Shown piece by piece: positions 6,196-9,375 of a stretch of DNA of 9,375 bases. The first letter of the stretch is position 1. Every line of letters begins with the position of its first letter. Source of the DNA: JACRBK01 sp964427955 (GTDB lineage Bacteria > Chloroflexota > Anaerolineae > Aggregatilineales > Aggregatilineaceae); assembly GCA_964427955.1 (NCBI GenBank), contig CAYRWY010000225.1:1-9375 (forward strand), in the 5' to 3' direction. Below the pieces are notes generated by a model. It ran no database searches, was not told where the DNA came from, and was given only the letters and a program-made list of their open reading frames with translations. A program made the position numbers and the translations under genes.

Positions 6196-9100
6196 CCATG
6201 CTGAAATTCCTGCATTTTGCCGTCGTGCATTCCCTGCGCGACATGGGCCGCAGCCGTTCGCGGACGATCTTCGCTCTGGTCTGCGTGGCCACCGGGGTGG
6301 CGGCGGTGGTGGCGCTGCGCTCGCTCGCCTTCATGATCGGCGATGAATTGACCTCCAACCTGGCGCAGATGAACCGGGGTGACATTCGCGTCTACGCCTC
6401 GGTCGGCGTGCCGGAGCTGGTCCAGCTTTCGACGCAGAGCGATCCGGTGTTCAGCCAGCCAGCGGTCGATCTGATGCGCGCCTGGGCCAAAGGTGAAGAG
6501 GTCGAGATGACCGTAGGCCGGATGGGGATGTTCGCCCAGGTCACGCCGGTGATCGAGGGTCAGCCCGCCACCTCGCAGGCCGGGCAGGTCCTGTTCGTCG
6601 AGCCGGACCAGTATCCCTACTACGACCGTATCCTGCTCAGCGATCCGCCGGGCCTCACCCTGGACGAGTTGTTCGCGCAGTATCCGGCAGGGATCGGCAC
6701 GGCGGACGATCCGCGCCCTGTCGTGATCTCCGGCCACCTGGCGCGCCGGACGAACATGAATCTGCATGTTGGCAGTATCCTGCGCGTCGGTGCCTCCGAG
6801 ACACTCTACGTCGTGCGCGGCATCGCCCCGACGACGTCCGAAACCCTGCTCACCAATCCCTCGGCGGCGTTCCTCGGCGACTATCTCTATCTTCCCTTTG
6901 CCGACCTGGCGCAGATGGGCGAGGCCGTGCTGCCCGATCAGGTCTTCTTCAAAGTGCCGGTCGGGCGGGACATCAAGGCCGAAGAAAAAAGCCTGGTCCG
7001 ATACTTGCAGACTCACGTCGAGAGTCCCGGCAAGGCCGCCACCAACTTCGACAAGGAACTGAACCGCGCCACCGTGCCCGAACTGGAAAAACAGAACGCC
7101 GAGACGGCGGGCGTGGTGGACGATATGATCCTGGTGATGGGCCTCTCGTCGCTGCTGATCGGCGGCATCGGCATCATCAACACCATGCTGGTCGTCGTCA
7201 GCCGCCGCACCCTGGAGATCGCCGTCCTCAAGACGCTCGGCCTGAAAGCCTACCGGGTGACCGCGCTGTTCCTGGTCGAAGCCTTGTTGATGGGTCTGTT
7301 GGGCAGCTTCCTCGGCGTCGGCTTTGGGATCGGGCTGAGCTACCTGATCCGGGGCGTGGGCGAAGAAGCCTTCGCCATCGGCCTGACGTGGCACCTCTAT
7401 CCCGCCGCGATGCTCAGCGGCCTGTTCCTGGGGCTGGTGATCACCGGGCTGTTTGGCTTCCTCCCGACCCTGATCGCCGGGCAGGTCCGGCCCGCGGTCG
7501 TGCTGCGTCCCAACGAGGCCCAGATGCCCGCCGCCGGGCTGCTGCAAGTCCTGGTGACGCTGGTTGTGATGATCACCGTGCTCGGCCTGCTGGTCAGCTC
7601 GATTGTCGAGGGCGCGATCCACTACGGCCCGGTGATCATGATCGCGGGCGGCGGCGCGCTGGTCGGCCTGTTCGCCGGGGTGATCACCGCCAATACCCGC
7701 CTGGGCCGTCCCCTGCCTGAGAATTACGTCTTCCGCCTCTCACGGCGTTACGAGCGCCTTGAGGGTCGCCTTACCAGGGCAGCGGGGGCGGTGCGCTGGC
7801 CCGGCGCGCCCGTCGAACATGCGGATCGGGGCCGTCTGGCTATCACGCGCGGACTCCGCACGCTGCGGCAAATCATCTTACTCTACGGTGCTCTCGCCGT
7901 CGGGGCGGCGCTGGCGTCGGCGCTGGTGCTGATCATCAGCGAGGTCTGGCTGCCCTTCGGCATCGGGAGTGGCGCGAAACCCGCCAATGACGTCTATCAC
8001 GCCTGGGAGCGCGGCGACGCCGCCTGGGTCATCTTCTGGACGCTGCTCACCCTCGGTTTTGGCCTGCTGATCCGCCGGCGCGCGCGCACTTTCGGCGGCA
8101 TGATCGGCCTGTCCTCGCTGGGGATCACCGCGGGCGGGCTGGGCGGGTTGGGCCTGGGCTATGGGGCGGAACAGGCGCTCGGCCATACTGGCTTCTGGGA
8201 TGCCCTGGCCGGGATGTCCACCGGGATCGTGCTGGTCGAAGGCGCGCTGGCGCTGCTGGGCGTGGTCTTCATCGGCTACTGGCTGTTGGTCTGGTCGGTC
8301 AGCAAGATGCCCAACGTGCTGCTGATGGCCGTCATCAGCGTGACCCTGGTGGGGATCGTCGTCGGCATGGCCGCGGGCGTAGCCCTGCTGGGCCGCGCCG
8401 CGCTCGTCGTCCTGATCGTGCTGGCGGTATTGATCGGGTTGGGACTGCGCTTCCGGGTATGGCGTTTCCTGCCCCAACCGCAGGCCGTCACGCCGCCGCC
8501 CGCGCGCCGCGCCGATGATCGCTCCGAGATCGCCCGGCTGACCGCGCGTGGCGCTTCCGCGGTTATGCTGGGCGCGGCGGTCTTCGCCGGGAGTATGCTG
8601 CTCAACGATGCCCTGGGCCGGGTGGCGCGGCTGGGCGCATTCCTCGTCGGGCTGATCATCGTCGTCGGCTTGTGGCGCGCTCTGCGGCGCGGCTACCAGA
8701 TGGATGGCCGCCTGGTGCTGCGCGAAATGGCCGGACGCCGTCTGCGCGTCTCCTCGACCCTGCTCGGCTTGAGCGTCGGGATCGCCGGATTGAGCATGGT
8801 CGCCCTGACGACCAGCGCCGTCAGCCGGATGCTCGAAGTGCAGTTGGGCGAAAATATCGAGGGTAACCTGCTGATCGGCGATCCGACCTCGCAGCATGGC
8901 GAAGAGGTGCTCAACGTGCTGCGCAGTGCCGAAGGGGTCGAAAGCTTCTCGCAGGTGACGACCTATCGCGCCGTGCTGCTGAAGATCAACGGCAAGACCA
9001 TCGAGCCGCGCCGCCATCCCAGCGACGATGAGCAGGCCAACCCGGAAGAAAATGGCAACTACGAGCCGTTGGAAACCGGGGTCTCGTTGGCCCTGACCGT

Positions 9101-9375
9101 GCGCACCAGCCTGGACAACCTGCCGGACTACCGCATGGCGTCGGGCCGGGCGTTCGGGCCGCAGGACGCCGGAGAGCATGTGATCCTGGTCCGACAGTCG
9201 TTTTTCACCGAGGAGTATGGCATCGGTCCGGGTGACCGGCTGATGCTCCAGTTCGACAACAAGCCCGGCAAACAGGATGACACGTTGATCCAGGTGCGTG
9301 TTCTCGGCGTGATCTCGCGCCAGTCGCAGCAGTCCGGCCTGGAAGAATACGGCAACCTCTGGATTCTGCCGCCCG

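Overview
This window is high-GC bacterial DNA with compact operons and very little intergenic space. The gene content (an FHA protein, a Clp-N/phosphotransferase fusion, an L,D-transpeptidase with SH3-like repeats, an FtsX-type exporter with a very long permease) and two kinds of short interspersed repeat suggest a Chloroflexota bacterium of the Anaerolineae type. That assignment is inferred from style and remembered homologues, not from a marker gene.

Layout. (1) Bases 1-3395, plus strand, form one tightly packed operon. It holds the tail of an FHA-domain protein, a 644-residue protein with two Clp-N repeats and a large APH-like phosphotransferase domain, a PAT-type GNAT N-acetyltransferase, and an AviRa-family 23S rRNA methyltransferase. 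Junctions are 0 bp, a 4-bp overlap and 4 bp. (2) Bases 3400-5183, minus strand, hold a secreted L,D-transpeptidase followed by a small membrane-anchored FecR-like protein, with a REP-like hairpin between them. This unit converges on the first operon with a 4-bp gap. (3) Bases 5184-5496 are the only sizeable non-coding stretch. It is a divergent promoter region with a good sigma70-like promoter for the transpeptidase embedded in a palindrome, a second palindrome, and eight phased 7-bp repeat units. (4) Bases 5497-9375, plus strand, encode a MacB/LolD-type ABC ATPase and a permease that is still open at the window edge after 1059 codons.

How the genes may work together. The first operon joins a phosphothreonine-reading domain, a probable kinase-like enzyme carrying a Clp-N adaptor module, an acetyltransferase and an rRNA methyltransferase. 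It may be a signalling unit, or a cluster of enzymes from families that include antibiotic-resistance members. The second unit concerns the cell envelope. The third is a type VII (mechanotransmission-class) ABC system, probably for export or envelope-lipid/protein work. No RNA genes, CRISPR arrays, insertion sequences or phage genes were seen. The most unusual items are the Clp-N/phosphotransferase fusion with its inserted domain, and the oversized permease.
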